The translations under genes were made by a program, and so were the position numbers. Below are positions 7,921-8,720 of a stretch of 8,720 nt of DNA, in pieces. Origin of the DNA: Kiritimatiellia bacterium (lineage in GTDB: Bacteria > Verrucomicrobiota > Kiritimatiellia > RFP12 > UBA1067); contig JAEDMC010000128.1 in assembly GCA_016303225.1 (NCBI GenBank), positions 1 to 8,720 of the forward strand, written 5' to 3'. The number at the start of each line of letters is the position of its first letter. Position 1 is the first letter of the stretch. The notes under the pieces were generated by a model. The model was given only the letters and a program-made list of their open reading frames with translations. It was not told the origin of the DNA and searched no databases.

Positions 7921-7950
7921 TTTACAAGCCTAACTGAAAACTGCTATACT
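7921..7950 (+). promoter_or_regulatory. Sigma-70-like promoter for the secreted protein gene
   Basis: TTTACA (7921-7926) and TATACT (7945-7950) are separated by 18 bases, each one mismatch from TTGACA and TATAAT, with an upstream TGC resembling an extended -10. Transcription would start near 7957, leaving a leader of nearly 100 nt. It is the best promoter-like pair in the gap, in a locally AT-richer stretch. Confidence 0.55.
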
Positions 7951-7988
7951 ATCAATCAATCACAAGAAAGTACTTGCCTGACCATGCT

Positions 7989-8006
7989 ACGCAACGAGTG
8001 TTGCGT
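7989..8006 (+). other. Leader hairpin before the secreted protein gene
   Basis: ACGCAAC (7989-7995) and GTTGCGT (8000-8006) form a perfect 7-bp stem with loop GAGT inside the predicted transcript leader. It ends about 33 bases before the AAAGGGG ribosome binding site (8039-8045). It might stabilise the mRNA or be an operator; no T-run follows. Confidence 0.4.
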
Positions 8007-8053
8007 TGGCTACTGGAAGGTGGGCTGTCAATTATCCTAAAGGGGAATATGCA

Positions 8054-8720
8054 GTGAAGATTTCCTGTCTGTTCGCCGCCGCGCTGGCGGCCGTCAACCT
8101 GCTCGCCGCGGAGCCCGTCGCCACGTCGGTGACGGCGCGGCAGCGGTACCCGTGGAACGGGAAGGTGGACATTGTCGTGACGTTCTCGGGCGCGTCGAAC
8201 GACGTGGCGAAGGCCGGGTGCGTGTTCGCCGCCACGAACAGCGCGACGAAGGCCGCGCTGGCCATGGCGCATGTCACGGACGCGGGGACGATCTCCGGCT
8301 CCGGCACCACCTGGACGCGCCGCTACGTCTGGGACGCCGCGGCGGACCTGGGCGAGGTGAAGATCGCCGACGTGGTCCTGGCCGCCGAGGCGACGACGCC
8401 TCTCGGCGGCGTGCAGCTCTGGGAAGGTGGCCCCTACTGGGCGGAGTGCAACGTGGGCGCCACGAAGCCCGAGGAGTACGGCTATTACTTCTGGTGGGGC
8501 GACACGGTGGGGTATGCGCGCAATGCCAGTGGCAATGGCTGGGTGTCGTCCCGGACCGGCGCATCGTTTTCCTTCAAGGTCGACAACTGCTCGACCCACA
8601 AAAAGACCCTGACCCAGCTCCAGTCGGCCGGCTACATCGACGCGACGGGCAACCTCGTGGCGCAATACGACGCGGCGACGGCGCACCTCGGCGCGCCGTG
8701 GCGGATGCCGACGGACGCGG
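8054..8720 (+). CDS. Secreted FISUMP-domain-like protein (partial, 3' end beyond window)
   Basis: Exported protein of unknown function, cut by the window edge after 222 codons. The GTG start is chosen because AAAGGGGA (8039-8046) lies 8 bases upstream and the first residues form a signal peptide (MKISCLFAAALAAVNLLAA, cleavage near residue 19); the nearby ATG at 8049 meets a stop after two codons. Residues about 24-112 form a presumably beta-rich domain (VTARQRYPWNGKVDIVV ... RRYVWDAAADLGEVKIADVVL). From about 120 comes a FISUMP-like region (Fibrobacter succinogenes major paralogous domain): LWEGGPYWAECNVGATKPEE, YGYYFWWGD (142-150), and APWRMPTDA (214-222), where the frame leaves the window. 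Such proteins form large paralogous families in some Verrucomicrobiota/Kiritimatiellia, Bacteroidota and Fibrobacter; surface or polymer binding is only a guess. It has its own promoter and is unrelated to the upstream operon. Confidence 0.85.
   Translation, partial: MKISCLFAAALAAVNLLAAEPVATSVTARQRYPWNGKVDIVVTFSGASNDVAKAGCVFAATNSATKAALAMAHVTDAGTISGSGTTWTRRYVWDAAADLGEVKIADVVLAAEATTPLGGVQLWEGGPYWAECNVGATKPEEYGYYFWWGDTVGYARNASGNGWVSSRTGASFSFKVDNCSTHKKTLTQLQSAGYIDATGNLVAQYDAATAHLGAPWRMPTDA

Larger units (their letters stand above)
7339..8053. other. Structured non-coding region between nadE and the secreted protein gene
   Basis: About 715 bases without a credible gene. Left to right: an inverted repeat (7374-7420), a small terminator-like hairpin (7468-7488), the near-palindrome GCCGGGAAAATTTCCGGC (7515-7532), a perfect 20-bp palindrome with flanking direct repeats (7641-7672), a cluster of hairpins rich in CTTCG (7630-7920), and a promoter with leader hairpin for the gene at 8054. 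Open frames across it on both strands are arginine-rich, match no family and run through the palindromes, so I treat them as chance. Confidence 0.7.

Noticed and set aside
7984..8040. Possible 18-codon leader peptide (MLRNECCVGYWKVGCQLS) before the secreted protein gene
   Set aside because: No ribosome binding site precedes the ATG, and no regulatory codon run or alternative terminator pairing is evident. The overlapping hairpin explains the structure better.
7952..8686. Minus-strand open frame opposite the secreted protein
   Set aside because: The plus-strand frame has a ribosome site, signal peptide and FISUMP-like motifs; the antisense product has none of these.

Overview
The window looks like a chromosomal segment from an anaerobic, GC-rich bacterium, most likely a gut-type member of the Verrucomicrobiota/Kiritimatiellia/Lentisphaeria group. 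That placement is an inference. It rests on the secreted FISUMP-like protein at the right edge, whose N-terminal domain and sequence style resemble large families I associate with those lineages. HydF (an [FeFe]-hydrogenase maturation factor) and a type III glutamine synthetase also fit a fermentative anaerobe. No 16S or other marker gene is present to settle it.

Region 1-442 has no convincing gene. It carries three copies of a TTGCA-N3-GTAAAC motif, several short hairpins, and a textbook sigma-54 (-24/-12) promoter at 366-382, about 60 bases ahead of glnN. Region 443-7338 is one compact rightward gene set: glutamine synthetase III (glnN), a PII signal protein, an ammonium channel (amtB), hydF and glutamine-dependent NAD synthetase (nadE). 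The gaps are 59, 39 and 10 bases, then a 4-base overlap, so one operon is the simplest reading. A very strong hairpin in the glnN/PII gap probably sets relative expression. Region 7339-8053 (about 715 bases) is non-coding: an inverted repeat and a candidate terminator after nadE, a perfect 20-bp palindrome flanked by 6-bp direct repeats, a dense cluster of small hairpins rich in CTTCG, and a sigma-70-like promoter. From 8054 to the end is the start of a secreted protein with a GTG start, cut by the window edge.

Functionally the operon links ammonium uptake (AmtB), its gate and 2-oxoglutarate/ATP sensor (PII), ammonium assimilation into glutamine (GSIII), and a glutamine-consuming NAD synthetase, with hydrogenase maturation in between. 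PII control of glutamine-dependent NAD synthetase has been described in Azospirillum, so PII and NadE in one predicted sigma-54 operon is the most interesting biological idea here. Other oddities are a PII without the uridylylation tyrosine, a HydF whose GTPase domain lacks a recognisable G4/G5 region, and a low-complexity insertion in NadE. I see no defence system, phage, transposase, CRISPR array or RNA gene.
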